The notes under the pieces: model-generated
What the model was told of the DNA's origin: nothing
What the model saw: only the letters and a program-made list of their open reading frames with translations
Databases searched by the model: none
Program-made: the position numbers and the translations under genes
Assembly (NCBI GenBank): GCA_031278075.1
Contig: JAITLE010000078.1
Span: 1 to 17,514 of the forward strand
DNA from: Bifidobacteriaceae bacterium
GTDB lineage: Bacteria > Actinomycetota > Actinomycetes > Actinomycetales > WQXJ01
Length of the DNA: 17,514 nucleotides
Direction of reading: 5' to 3'
Shown: positions 1 through 8,049 of the stretch, in pieces
How the letters are laid out: the number at the start of each line of letters is the position of its first letter
Position numbering within the stretch: position 1 is the stretch's first letter

Positions 1-108
1 TCGCTCCTGTCGCGAGAAGTGTAGGAATGGTCAGACCCGCCCGGATCGGCCTCCCCCGGACCAGAACCAGCGCAGGGCTCTGACCTGCGGTGACACAAGA
101 GTGCGGGT
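1..108. repeat. Left-end partial copy of the ~158-bp hairpin repeat
   Basis: The window opens inside the hairpin of the same repeat that forms the array at 16049-17514. The right arm GAGAAGTGTAG (14-24) is intact and followed by GAATGGTCAG, the conserved CCCGCCCGGA block and a GGGCTCTGACC block ending at 85. Similarity fades near 108. Orientation is the same as in the right-hand array. The inner inverted pair reads GGTCAGA (29-35) / TCTGACC (79-85) here, where most array copies have GGTCAGG / CCTGACC or mismatches. It resembles the second array unit (16228 onward) most in the segment after position 85. The left arm lies mostly outside the window. Confidence 0.9.
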
Positions 109-164
109 GGGGCGGGGCGGTTTGGCCGGGGGCCTACCGCGGCAACCTGCCGCCCCGGATGACA

Positions 165-179
165 TAATGTTAATACAAT
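165..179 (+). promoter_or_regulatory. Probable promoter and operator region of the GntR-family gene
   Basis: An AT-rich patch (159-184) stands out in otherwise very GC-rich DNA just before the regulator gene. It offers two -10-like hexamers, TAATGT (165-170) and TACAAT (174-179). There is no good -35, as is common in actinobacteria. A short odd palindrome ACATAATGT (162-170) and two TGACA half-sites (160-164 and 186-190) overlap it, which would suit autoregulation. A GGAG ribosome-binding site follows at about 196-199. The promoter call is inferred from composition and motif match only. Confidence 0.5.
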
Positions 180-206
180 TTGGTGTGACAGCCTTCGGAG
201 CCCACA

Positions 207-947
207 ATGACATCCCTCGATTTCCCGCACATCCACATCGACCGCTCTTCGCCGGTGCCCCTGTACCACCAGGTAGCCACCCAAATCGAGGCGGCGATAC
301 GCTCGGGGGAACTGGGCGTGGGGGCCTGGCTCGGCAATGAGATCGAGATCGCCAACCGGCTGAGCGTGTCTCGGCCCACGATGCGCCAGGCGATCTCGCA
401 GCTCGTGGACGCCGGATTCCTGGAACGCAAACGCGGCGTGGGCACCCGCGTGGTGAGCAACTTCATAGTCCGCCCCGTCGCGCTGACCTCCTTGTTCAAC
501 GACCTCGAAGAGGCCGGCATGGAGGTGACGACCAGCGTCATCAGCGTCAAGACGGTCACCGCCCGAGGCTCGCTCGCCGACCAGTTCGGGGCCGACAAGA
601 AACTGCTTGAGATCAGGCGCGTCAGAGGCGCCCAGGGCGCGCCGATAGCCCTGATGCACAACTGGATCCCGTCCAGATTCGTCACAGTGACGGCCGAGGC
701 TCTCGCCACATCAGGCCTCTACGACCTGATGCGCGCCCACGGCGTCCAGCTCAGAACCGCCCGCCAACTGATTGGCGCGCGCGCCGCGACCCCCGCGGAC
801 GCCGAACTGCTCGGGATAGCCGCCGGAGCGGCATGCGTCACAATGCTGCGCCGCGCCTACGACCAGATGGGCGAACTCCTAGAGGTCGGCGACCACATTT
901 ATCGCGGCGACCGCTACCACTTCTCAACCACTTTGACGGCCCGCTGA
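207..947 (+). CDS. GntR family transcriptional regulator with UTRA ligand-binding domain
   Basis: This 246-residue protein is a typical HutC-subfamily GntR regulator. Residues ~18-83 form the winged helix-turn-helix: PLYHQVATQIEAAIRSGEL at the start, the recognition-helix segment SVSRPTMRQAISQLVDAGFL (54-73), and the wing RKRGVGTRVV. Residues ~90-240 match the UTRA fold that binds a small metabolite, usually a sugar or its phosphate. The ATG at 207 is preceded by GGAG. The gene is tail-to-tail with the minus-strand catabolic operon (23 bp between the stop codons), and nothing else nearby needs a sugar-responsive repressor. It is therefore the likely local regulator of the iolD operon and of itself. 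The effector is unknown. Family assignment is firm; the target is inference. Confidence 0.93.
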   Translation: MTSLDFPHIHIDRSSPVPLYHQVATQIEAAIRSGELGVGAWLGNEIEIANRLSVSRPTMRQAISQLVDAGFLERKRGVGTRVVSNFIVRPVALTSLFNDLEEAGMEVTTSVISVKTVTARGSLADQFGADKKLLEIRRVRGAQGAPIALMHNWIPSRFVTVTAEALATSGLYDLMRAHGVQLRTARQLIGARAATPADAELLGIAAGAACVTMLRRAYDQMGELLEVGDHIYRGDRYHFSTTLTAR

Positions 948-970
948 CCGCCGCGCCAGCCCCCGCCCGC

Positions 971-2173
971 TCAGCGGTCGAATGTGGTCCGCCCGACCGG
1001 TGGCGGCACCACCGCCCACGCGCCCGAGGCGGCCGCGGCCTCAGCCGCGGCCGCGATCCGCTGAGTCGCGAAGGCGTCCGCCACCGAAGCCGCCACCTGT
1101 TCGCCCGTGACCACCGAGCGGACGAACCGCGAACCCTCGATCGCTTTCAAATCGTCGAATGACAATCCCATCCCGGCGCCCGGTTGGAACCGGGCGAAAT
1201 CACCGAATCGGGCGTCGGACATCTCACGCGTATAGCCGTAGTCCCGCGCGGACGGCGGCGAGCAGATCGCGATCTCGTTCATTCGCTCGAAGTTCCAGCT
1301 GATCGCGCCCGCCGTCCCGTGGACCTCGATCCCGTAATCGCAACGGGCCCCGATCCCCACCCGTGTCGACTCAAACGTCCCGACCACCCCGTTCGAGAAC
1401 TGCGCGAGCACCGCCGCGTAATCCTCGTTCTCGACTGGGAGGGGAGGCGCGGAATCGTCCACCTGGACGTTGTGGCCTGTCCCGACGCCCGGCGCCGGAC
1501 GCTCCCGGATGAACGTCTCCGTCAACGCGCTGACCGCCGCCACCGGGGCGCCCGCCAGGTATTGGGCCAGGTCGAAGCCGTGCGACAGCAGATCCCCGAG
1601 CACTCCCGCACCGGCCTTCGCGCGCTCGAAACGCCATGTCCGAGCCCCGCACGGGTCCGCCGAATAGTCCGCGTCGAATTTGCAGCGGATGTTGGTGACG
1701 CGGCCCACCGCCCCGCCCGACACCAACTGCTTGGCGTATTCCACAGCCGGCGCGTGCCGGTACGTGAAGCCGACGCACGTCATCACGCCCGCGCTTTCGG
1801 CCGCCGCCACCACATCGGCCGCCTCGGCCACGCCAAGACCCATCGGCTTCTCGATCCAGAACGGCTTGCCGGCCGCAGCCGCCGCCACCGCGAATTCTCG
1901 GTGCAGATAGTTCGGCGCGCAGATGCTGACCGCGTCGACAGCGGGGTGCGCCAGCACGTCACGGTAGTCCGATGTCGTCTCGCGGTACCCGAATTGCCGC
2001 TGCGCGGCCGCCGCGTTCGCCGCCACCGGATCGGCCACGATCACCAGCTCAGGGCGGACGCCCCAATCGGCGTACTTGTCCGCGATCGCGAGATAGGCCC
2101 GCGAATGGAGCCGCCCCATCCAACCCGCCGAGATCAACCCGATCCCCAGGCGCGTGGGCTCATTCAAGCTCAT
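971..2173 (-). CDS. Gfo/Idh/MocA family NAD(P)-dependent oxidoreductase (inositol dehydrogenase-like)
   Basis: The 400-residue product has an N-terminal Rossmann domain beginning GIGLISAGWMGRLH (~10-23). It carries the family's EKP motif at 108-110 (WIEKPMG) and the catalytic-domain segment GVLGDLLSHGFDLAQYL, in which D194 and H198 fit the conserved acid and histidine. Members oxidise or reduce hydroxyls of inositols and sugars with NAD(P). It is the last gene of the minus-strand operon, 31 bp after the sugar porter gene. A purine-rich AAGGGA site precedes the ATG. An ATG two codons upstream in another frame was not preferred. The substrate cannot be read from sequence. With iolD and an IolT-like porter in the operon, a cyclitol or keto-inositol is the best guess. 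It could also be a scyllo-inositol or sugar dehydrogenase. Confidence 0.9.
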   Translation of the reverse strand: MSLNEPTRLGIGLISAGWMGRLHSRAYLAIADKYADWGVRPELVIVADPVAANAAAAQRQFGYRETTSDYRDVLAHPAVDAVSICAPNYLHREFAVAAAAAGKPFWIEKPMGLGVAEAADVVAAAESAGVMTCVGFTYRHAPAVEYAKQLVSGGAVGRVTNIRCKFDADYSADPCGARTWRFERAKAGAGVLGDLLSHGFDLAQYLAGAPVAAVSALTETFIRERPAPGVGTGHNVQVDDSAPPLPVENEDYAAVLAQFSNGVVGTFESTRVGIGARCDYGIEVHGTAGAISWNFERMNEIAICSPPSARDYGYTREMSDARFGDFARFQPGAGMGLSFDDLKAIEGSRFVRSVVTGEQVAASVADAFATQRIAAAAEAAAASGAWAVVPPPVGRTTFDR

Positions 2174-2204
2174 TTCATCTTCCCTTCAAAAACCGAACTG
2201 ACAA

Positions 2205-3635
2205 TTAGCGCGGAATCCGCCCCGAGGCGAAGTTCCACTCGATCTGCTCAAGCGATTTGCCTTTCGTCTCCGGCAAGTGCCGCAGACCCCACAACAAACC
2301 GGCCACACCCAGCGCGGCGAACAGGAAGAACGTCTTCGAGATCCCGATCCCGCCGTCCGACACCAGCCACGGGAACACCAATGTGATGCCGAAGTTCACC
2401 ACCCACATGCACGCGACGGACACGCCCATCGCGAGTCCCCGCACACGCGCCGGGAACACCTCGGCCAACAGGCACCAGGTGGCCGGCCCGACGGCGCCTT
2501 GCATAAACGCCAGGAACGTCATCGTCAACGCCAGCACAATATAGGCCTTGACCTGCGAGTCGGGCATTGTGCTGGCGACAGTGCCGATCGCCACGTGCGC
2601 GCAGGTGGTCCCGCAGAGCCCCACCAAGACCATGCGGCGCCGCCCCACGTAGCCCAACAGCCAGATCGCGAAACACATCGCGAGCACCGACATCAAGCCG
2701 TTCGCGGTGTTCGCCACGATCGCGGCGTCCATCGCGAGCCCCGATTTCGAGATGATCTCGGTCCCGTAATACATGACGGAGTTGACGCCCGTGATCTGGT
2801 TGATCACCGCGATCCCAATCCCGACGAACAGGCAGCGCCTGATCCACGGCGTGGCCAAGTCCGCCCACGAGGCCCTCGCCTGGGTCGACTCGCGTTTGAT
2901 GTTCTCGTTGATCTCGTCCAGCTCCGCCTGGGCGGTCCCCGGCGCCCGCACCCTCTCCAGCACCTGGAACGCCTCTCGTTCCCGGCCCCGCATCGCGAGC
3001 CAGCGCGGCGACTCGGGCATCACCTTCATCCCGACCCACAACGCGATCGCCGGGATGACCGCCATCGCCAGCATCAACCGCCAGACGTGCTCCTCTCCGC
3101 CTAGGGTCTTCGCTATCACAGCGTTTGACACGAAGGCCGCGAACTGGCCAGTGACGATCATCAATTCGTTGCGGGTGACCAGCCGGCCACGCCGCTTAGT
3201 CGGCGAGATCTCCGCCAGATAGGACGGCACAGTCACCGAGGCCCCGCCCACACCGAGGCCCAGGATCACACGCGCGACAGTCATCAGGTACCGGTTCGGC
3301 GCGAGCGAGCAGGCGGCGGCGGCCACGGTGAACAGCACCGCGAGAACCAGAATGGTGCGACGCCGCCCGATCCGGTCCGACAGCCGCCCTCCCAGAAGCG
3401 CGCCCACCGCCGCCCCGGCGATCAGCGAAGAGGCCACGACGCCCTTCCACGCCTCACTCAGGTCGAGTTGCCCGGGCGCGGCCATATAGGGCAGCGCGCC
3501 GTTGATGACGCCTGTGTCGAATCCGAAAAGGAGTCCCCCGAAGGTGCACACCAGGACGGCGGTCCTGAGAGTGGCTTGATAGTTTGAGTGCGCGGACGCC
3601 GGCGGGAGCCCGGTCGCGGTCTGCGAAACGGCCAT
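2205..3635 (-). CDS. MFS sugar porter, probable myo-inositol or sugar transporter (IolT-like)
   Basis: This 476-residue integral membrane protein has about 12 predicted membrane segments and the signatures of the sugar porter family. These are FGGLLFGFDTGVINGALPYM in helix 1 (~32-51), GGRLSDRIGRRR between helices 2 and 3 (82-93), PESPRWL after helix 6, QITGVNSVMYYGTEI in helix 7, and the C-terminal PETKGKSLEQIEW. The helix 1 motif resembles proton-coupled inositol porters of the IolT type in Corynebacterium and Bacillus. The ATG at 3635 has GAAGGAA upstream. It lies 59 bp after the transaldolase gene and 31 bp before the oxidoreductase gene, in the same operon, and probably imports the substrate that this operon degrades. 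Family is near certain; inositol specificity is inferred from context. Confidence 0.92.
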   Translation of the reverse strand: MAVSQTATGLPPASAHSNYQATLRTAVLVCTFGGLLFGFDTGVINGALPYMAAPGQLDLSEAWKGVVASSLIAGAAVGALLGGRLSDRIGRRRTILVLAVLFTVAAAACSLAPNRYLMTVARVILGLGVGGASVTVPSYLAEISPTKRRGRLVTRNELMIVTGQFAAFVSNAVIAKTLGGEEHVWRLMLAMAVIPAIALWVGMKVMPESPRWLAMRGREREAFQVLERVRAPGTAQAELDEINENIKRESTQARASWADLATPWIRRCLFVGIGIAVINQITGVNSVMYYGTEIISKSGLAMDAAIVANTANGLMSVLAMCFAIWLLGYVGRRRMVLVGLCGTTCAHVAIGTVASTMPDSQVKAYIVLALTMTFLAFMQGAVGPATWCLLAEVFPARVRGLAMGVSVACMWVVNFGITLVFPWLVSDGGIGISKTFFLFAALGVAGLLWGLRHLPETKGKSLEQIEWNFASGRIPR

Positions 3636-3694
3636 TGTCGTGTTTCCTTCTGTCTAGTCTCAGTGAATGTTCGAGGCGGGGACGCCAGCGCGCC

Positions 3695-4762
3695 TCACGG
3701 CGCCGGCACCAGCACGTCGCGGACAAGCGCCTCGAGGTCGGCGTCCGCGGCGAGAAATTGCCGCAATGTTTTCCGGGTCGCCCCGAACGAATCGAATTCG
3801 GCCGGGGTCAGTCCGTCCGGTTCATACGCTCGCCGGAATTCGGGGATGCGGTCCAACAGCGCGCCGAGGATCTCCGGCGCGACCGGCGCGTCCATGCGCG
3901 GCGGCAGCGGCAGATTGTTGTCGTTGATCAGCGTCTGCCATTTGAACGGCGGCGAGACGACGACATCGCCGCCCACGAACTCAGTCAGGTGCAAGATGTT
4001 GCGGAACGCCGCCGAGAGCAGCCGGGCCCGGAGCCCCAGCTCGCCGAACGCCGCGTAGGCGCGCTTGAACGCGGCCACGCCCGCCCACTCCAGGTAGCCC
4101 GGGTCGATCGCGATCCGGTCGCGTCCCACCACGTCCCGCATCCAATCGTCGAGGCGTCCCACCATGATGGTCACCACCGGGCCCATGGTCGCCGTCTCCT
4201 TGCCTTCCGCCTCGCGCCGCGCCAGCCCCCGTTCGATCGCCTGACCAGCGGCGACGGCCTGGGCCGCGGTGAATGAGACCGTCACGTTGACCGAGACCCC
4301 CCGTAGGGTCGCCTCCTCGACAGCTTCGATGCCGACCTCCGTCGCCGGGATCTTCACGATCACGTTCGGCGCGAGGGACGCGAATCGCTCCGCCTGGTCC
4401 ACGAGAGCGCCGGCGTCGCGGTGCAGCCGAGGGTCGGTCTGCATCGACAGGCGCCCGTTGACGCCGTGGTGGCGCTCGAACGCCGGCAGCAGCAGCCGCG
4501 CGGCGTCCTCGGACAGCTCCTCGACGATCTGCCAGCCGATCTCCGACTCGGTCGCCGTGGGCCGCGCCGCGGCGATCTCGGCGACCCGCCCGCCCCACCT
4601 GGGCCAGTCGGCGCCGACACAGCTCACCGCGATCACCGGGTTGCACGTCGCGCCGACGGCGCCCCAGCCGATCGCTCGCCTCAGTTCGGCCGGGTCCGCC
4701 GAGTCGTTCCACAGCGCCGTCGGCTGCGTCTCCGTCATACGTTTCAGCGTCGGTTCAGTCAT
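3695..4762 (-). CDS. Transaldolase family protein
   Basis: The 355-residue protein is a TIM-barrel transaldolase family member. The early strand motif GATCNPVI lies at 37-44. The Schiff-base lysine is K137 in NVIVKIPAT, and NVTVSFT follows at 159-165. Length is near that of full-size actinobacterial transaldolases and clearly longer than the ~215-residue fructose-6-phosphate aldolase subgroup. Its ATG overlaps the alcohol dehydrogenase stop codon (ATGA at 4759-4762), with a strong GGGAGGG site before it, so translation is coupled. Housekeeping transaldolases usually sit with transketolase and glucose-6-phosphate dehydrogenase. This one sits inside a cyclitol-type operon, so it may transfer or split a ketose phosphate made there. 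That substrate role is speculation; the family call is solid. Confidence 0.9.
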   Translation of the reverse strand: MTEPTLKRMTETQPTALWNDSADPAELRRAIGWGAVGATCNPVIAVSCVGADWPRWGGRVAEIAAARPTATESEIGWQIVEELSEDAARLLLPAFERHHGVNGRLSMQTDPRLHRDAGALVDQAERFASLAPNVIVKIPATEVGIEAVEEATLRGVSVNVTVSFTAAQAVAAGQAIERGLARREAEGKETATMGPVVTIMVGRLDDWMRDVVGRDRIAIDPGYLEWAGVAAFKRAYAAFGELGLRARLLSAAFRNILHLTEFVGGDVVVSPPFKWQTLINDNNLPLPPRMDAPVAPEILGALLDRIPEFRRAYEPDGLTPAEFDSFGATRKTLRQFLAADADLEALVRDVLVPAP

Positions 4763-5928
4763 TTTGCCCTCCCATGTTTTTCACCAGCCGCACGATGCCG
4801 ACCGGCCGCCATCTCGACCACCGCCCGTCCCAGCACCTCGCCTTGGGCGAGCGCCTGGTACCCCGCGCCGGCCTCTTCGAGGGCGAGGCGGCGCGTCACC
4901 ACTCCCCGGTAGTCGATCACGCCCTGCGCCGCCAGGCCGATCACGGCCGCGAGATCTTGCCTGGTGAGCGCCCCGTAGGAGCCCTGGATCCGCAGCGAGG
5001 TGCGAACTAGCTGGTTGATCGGCACCTGCGCGGCTTGGCCGCCGCCCCCCAGCCCGATCGGGATCATGCGGCCGCCGGGCGCGACCAACCCGAGAGCGGT
5101 GGCCCAGGTCTCGGGGCGCCCGAGGACCTCGAACGCGACGTCCACACCGCGGCCGGAGGTGATCTCTCTCACGGCCTGCACGGCATCGTGCGTCGCCGAA
5201 TTGACCGTGTGCGTCGCGCCCGCGGCGTGCGCCGCTGTGAGTTTGTCTTCTGCCACGTCGACGGCGATGACTTGCGCGGCGCCCATGGCCCGCGCGATTT
5301 GGCAGGCGTAGCCGCCGACTCCGCCGACCGCGACCACCGCGCAGGTCTCCCCGTGACGCAGGTCGGCGCCACGCCGGACCGCGCCGTAGGCGGTGAACGC
5401 CGCGCAACCGAGGGTCGCCGCCGCGATCGGGTCCATGCCGTCCGCGAGCGGGGCGACGGACGTGGCGGGCAGCACCGCGTATTCGGCCAGGCCGCCCATC
5501 GAGTACTGGTAGACGGTCTGGCCGTCTGGCCGCGCGAGGCGCGAGGCGCCGTCGTAGAGCACCCCGCGCAGGCGATTCATCTGGTAGAACGCTGGGCAAA
5601 GCGCGTCGCGGCCGCGGGCGCATTCGGGGCACGAGCCGCATGGCATCAAGAACGCCGCGGCCACGGGTTGGCCGGTCTTCAGGTCGGAGCGTTCGAGGCC
5701 GGGGCCGAGGGCCGCGACCGTCCCGGAGACCTCGTGCCCCAGCACGGCCGGCGTGGGGAAGGCGATCTGGCCCCCCAGGACGTGCAGGTCGGAATGGCAT
5801 AGGCCGCAGGCCGCGACTTCGAGGAGCACCTCGCCCGCCTTTGGCGCGGGGACGGGCAGCTCCTCGATCGTGAGGGGCGTGCCCGGCGCGGTCAGCACCG
5901 CGGCGCGCATCGTTTTTGGAACTCGCAT
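4759..5928 (-). CDS. Zinc-dependent alcohol dehydrogenase (MDR superfamily)
   Basis: The 389-residue product is a medium-chain zinc alcohol dehydrogenase. Likely catalytic zinc ligands are C44 (CGLCHSDLH), H65-E66 (GHE) and C175 (TLGCAAFTAYGA). A structural zinc site is formed by C97, C100, C103 and C111 (CGSCPECARGRDALC). The NAD-binding glycine motif VGGVGGYA lies at 201-208. The ATG at 5928 is 27 bp after the iolD stop and has only a weak purine-rich site; an internal ATG at codon 7 is an alternative start. The enzyme would oxidise a polyol or secondary alcohol, or reduce a keto acid. In the Thermotoga inositol route a zinc dehydrogenase of this superfamily (IolM) works on a keto-acid product of ring opening. 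A similar role here is only an analogy. Confidence 0.92.
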   Translation of the reverse strand: MRVPKTMRAAVLTAPGTPLTIEELPVPAPKAGEVLLEVAACGLCHSDLHVLGGQIAFPTPAVLGHEVSGTVAALGPGLERSDLKTGQPVAAAFLMPCGSCPECARGRDALCPAFYQMNRLRGVLYDGASRLARPDGQTVYQYSMGGLAEYAVLPATSVAPLADGMDPIAAATLGCAAFTAYGAVRRGADLRHGETCAVVAVGGVGGYACQIARAMGAAQVIAVDVAEDKLTAAHAAGATHTVNSATHDAVQAVREITSGRGVDVAFEVLGRPETWATALGLVAPGGRMIPIGLGGGGQAAQVPINQLVRTSLRIQGSYGALTRQDLAAVIGLAAQGVIDYRGVVTRRLALEEAGAGYQALAQGEVLGRAVVEMAAGRHRAAGEKHGRAK

Positions 5929-5955
5929 GACGCTTCTTTCGCTCTTGACAGCCGG

Positions 5956-7866
5956 TCAGATGAGGGGACGTTGCCGCCGCTTCGCGGCGACGTATTCGCG
6001 GCGAGCCAGCTGGGTGCTCGCCAGGGTCGAGACTTCCGCGACGGGCACGTCCCACCACGAATCGGATGGCGGGTTCGGGCCTTCCATGTCCGTCTCGATG
6101 TAGATCATGACGGGACCCGAGGTGGCCTGGGCTTCGCGGAAAGCGGCCCTGAACTCGGTGATCGTTCCGACCGGGATCACTTCAAGCCCCCAGCTGGCGG
6201 CGTTCGCGACGAGGTCGACCGGGGTGGGCGGACCGGTCAGGCCGCCGGTCTGTGGGTCACGCCTCAGGTATTTGGTGCCGAAACGTTGCGAGCCGTGCGA
6301 TTCGCTGAGCGCCCCGATCGAGGCGTAGCCATGGTTCTGCAGCAGCACAAAGATCACGTGCACGCCTTCTTGGACGATTGTCGCGAGCTCCATCGGCAGC
6401 ATCTGATAGGCGCCATCACCGACGATGCCGACCACTTCGGCCTCGGGAGCGGCCCACTTCGCGCCCAACGCGGCTGGGATCTCGTAGCCCATGCATGAGT
6501 AGGCGTATTCGACGTGGTAGGACTGGGAGGTCTCGGCGCGCCACAGGGCTTGCAGATCGCCCGGCATCGAGCCGGCGGCGTTGACCAGGATGGAGTTCGC
6601 GCCCATGAGGTCGTTCAGGGCGCCGAACACTTCGGTTTGGGCTGGCAGCGGGCCGTGCCCGAGGTGGTAGGCGGAGTCGGTGACCTTGGCCCATTGGGCG
6701 CGCTGTTCTTGGATGTGCCGCGCGTAGCCGCGGCTGACCTGGCGCCCGGCGAGTTCCTCGGTGAGGGCTTCCAGCGCGGCGCGGGCGTCCGCCACCACCA
6801 TCAAACCGGAGTGTTTGGCGGCGTCGAACGAGGCGACGTTGATGTTGACGAACTCGACCGCTGGGTTTTGGAACTGGGTCCGCGAGGCGGTGGTGAAGTC
6901 TGAGTAGCGTGTCCCGATCCCGATCACCAGGTCCGCTTCGGCCGCGAGCCGGTTCGCGGCCCCGGCGCCTGTCGCTCCCACGCCCCCGACCGACTGCGGG
7001 TGGTCCCACTGGATCGCGCCTTTGCCGGCCTGCGTGTCGGCGACGGGGATGCCGGTGGCGGCGGCGAAGGCGCGCAGGGCGGCATCGGCCTCCGAATAGA
7101 CGACGCCGCCGCCGGCGATGATCAGCGGGCGTTCGGCGGCGCGGATCGCCGCGGCGGCGCGGAGCAGCTGGCTGTGTTCCGCTGGAGGCCGGGCGATGTG
7201 CCACACCCGCTTCGCGAACAGCTCAACTGGCCAGTCGAAGGCTTCCGCCTGGACGTCCTCGGGGAGGCAGATGGTGGCCGCGCCGGTCTCGACCGGGTCT
7301 GTCAGCACGCGCAGCGCGCCGAGCAGCGCCCCTGGCAACTGTTCTGGGCGGTGCACGCGGGCGAAGAAGCGCGAGACGGGCGCCAGCGCGTCGTTGACGG
7401 TGATGTCTGGGTTGTGGGGCTGCTCCAGCTGTTGCAGGACCGGGTCGGCGACGCGGGTCGCGAATGTGTCGCTGGGCAGCAGAAGCACGGGCAGGCGGTT
7501 GGTGGTGGCGAGGGCGGCGCCGGTCACCATGTTTGTGGCGCCGGGGCCGATCGAGGACGTGGCCGCCATGGTGGCGAGCCGTTTCGAGGTCTTGGCGTAG
7601 GCGGTCCCGATGTGGACGGCGCCCTGCTCGTTGCGGCCCAGGATGTACTCGAGGTGGTCTTCGTCCGCGGCGGGGGCGACCTCGTTTTGGAGCAGCGCCT
7701 GGCCCAGGCCGCAGACGTTGCCGTGCCCAAAGATTCCGACCACGCCGTTGACGAACCGCCGCTCGTCTCCGTCACGTTCGGTGTATTGCCTGCTCAGGAA
7801 CCTGACCACGGCCTGGCCCACGGTCAGGCATTCCGTTTGACCCCGCGATTCGCGCTTCCCAGTCAT
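5956..7866 (-). CDS. iolD: 3D-(3,5/4)-trihydroxycyclohexane-1,2-dione hydrolase (IolD), ThDP-dependent
   Basis: This 636-residue thiamine-diphosphate enzyme has the length and motifs of IolD, which opens the ring of the diketo-inositol to 5-deoxy-glucuronic acid. The N-terminal PYR domain has GIFGHGNVCGLGQAL (44-58) and the likely catalytic glutamate E80 in GRNEQ. The central domain carries AGGGVVYSEAD (251-261). The C-terminal PP domain has the ThDP/Mg motif GDGAYQ (483-488) with N511 (LLQNHGYASIG). The frame stays open for 76 more codons upstream, but ATG at 7866 has an excellent GGGAGGAAC site and gives the family length, so I place the start there. It is the first gene of the operon. IolE, which makes its classical substrate, is not in the window. 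Confidence 0.93.
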   Translation of the reverse strand: MTGKRESRGQTECLTVGQAVVRFLSRQYTERDGDERRFVNGVVGIFGHGNVCGLGQALLQNEVAPAADEDHLEYILGRNEQGAVHIGTAYAKTSKRLATMAATSSIGPGATNMVTGAALATTNRLPVLLLPSDTFATRVADPVLQQLEQPHNPDITVNDALAPVSRFFARVHRPEQLPGALLGALRVLTDPVETGAATICLPEDVQAEAFDWPVELFAKRVWHIARPPAEHSQLLRAAAAIRAAERPLIIAGGGVVYSEADAALRAFAAATGIPVADTQAGKGAIQWDHPQSVGGVGATGAGAANRLAAEADLVIGIGTRYSDFTTASRTQFQNPAVEFVNINVASFDAAKHSGLMVVADARAALEALTEELAGRQVSRGYARHIQEQRAQWAKVTDSAYHLGHGPLPAQTEVFGALNDLMGANSILVNAAGSMPGDLQALWRAETSQSYHVEYAYSCMGYEIPAALGAKWAAPEAEVVGIVGDGAYQMLPMELATIVQEGVHVIFVLLQNHGYASIGALSESHGSQRFGTKYLRRDPQTGGLTGPPTPVDLVANAASWGLEVIPVGTITEFRAAFREAQATSGPVMIYIETDMEGPNPPSDSWWDVPVAEVSTLASTQLARREYVAAKRRQRPLI

Positions 7867-7923
7867 GTTCCTCCCTCTTCGGGCGACGCCGTCGACACCG
7901 GCGCCAACCCCTTTGTCCGGTCC

Positions 7924-7954
7924 AGCGTAGCGCATTTGACCGGTTGTCATGACA
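7924..7954 (-). promoter_or_regulatory. Candidate operator and promoter of the iolD operon
   Basis: The perfect 10-bp palindrome TGTCATGACA (7945-7954) lies about 80 bp upstream of the iolD start. A -10-like hexamer TACGCT (minus strand, 7924-7929) follows it, so the palindrome would sit over the -35 region, where a repressor would block RNA polymerase. The same half-site TGACA occurs twice before the GntR gene (160-164, 186-190), and both regions contain ATGACAT. That would fit one regulator acting at both promoters. The motif is short and binding is inferred, not shown. Confidence 0.4.
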
Positions 7955-8035
7955 TGCGGACCAGGAGGATCTCGGACGGCGTCCCGGGTTGTGGCGTCCC
8001 ACCCGGGGTATGGCCGATCGCTGAAGCGGGTTCCG

Positions 8036-8041
8036 TAGTAT
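8036..8041 (+). promoter_or_regulatory. -10 element of a probable leaderless promoter for the VapB-like gene
   Basis: TAGTAT at 8036-8041 ends 8 bases before the GTG start at 8050. No ribosome-binding site is visible between them. This places transcription start at, or one to three bases before, the start codon, as in leaderless mRNAs common in actinobacteria. No convincing -35 hexamer was found. Confidence 0.5.
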
Positions 8042-8049
8042 TGCTGACT

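Noticed and set aside
941..977. Inverted repeat CCGCTGA / TCAGCGG between the converging GntR and oxidoreductase genes as a terminator
   Set aside because: The stem is only 7 bp with a 23-base loop, it lacks a T-run on either strand and it includes coding bases, so chance is likely.
1184..2386. 400-codon plus-strand open frame opposite the Gfo/Idh/MocA gene
   Set aside because: It is an antisense shadow of a clear enzyme gene in GC-rich DNA; its translation is Arg/His/Pro-rich with no domain.
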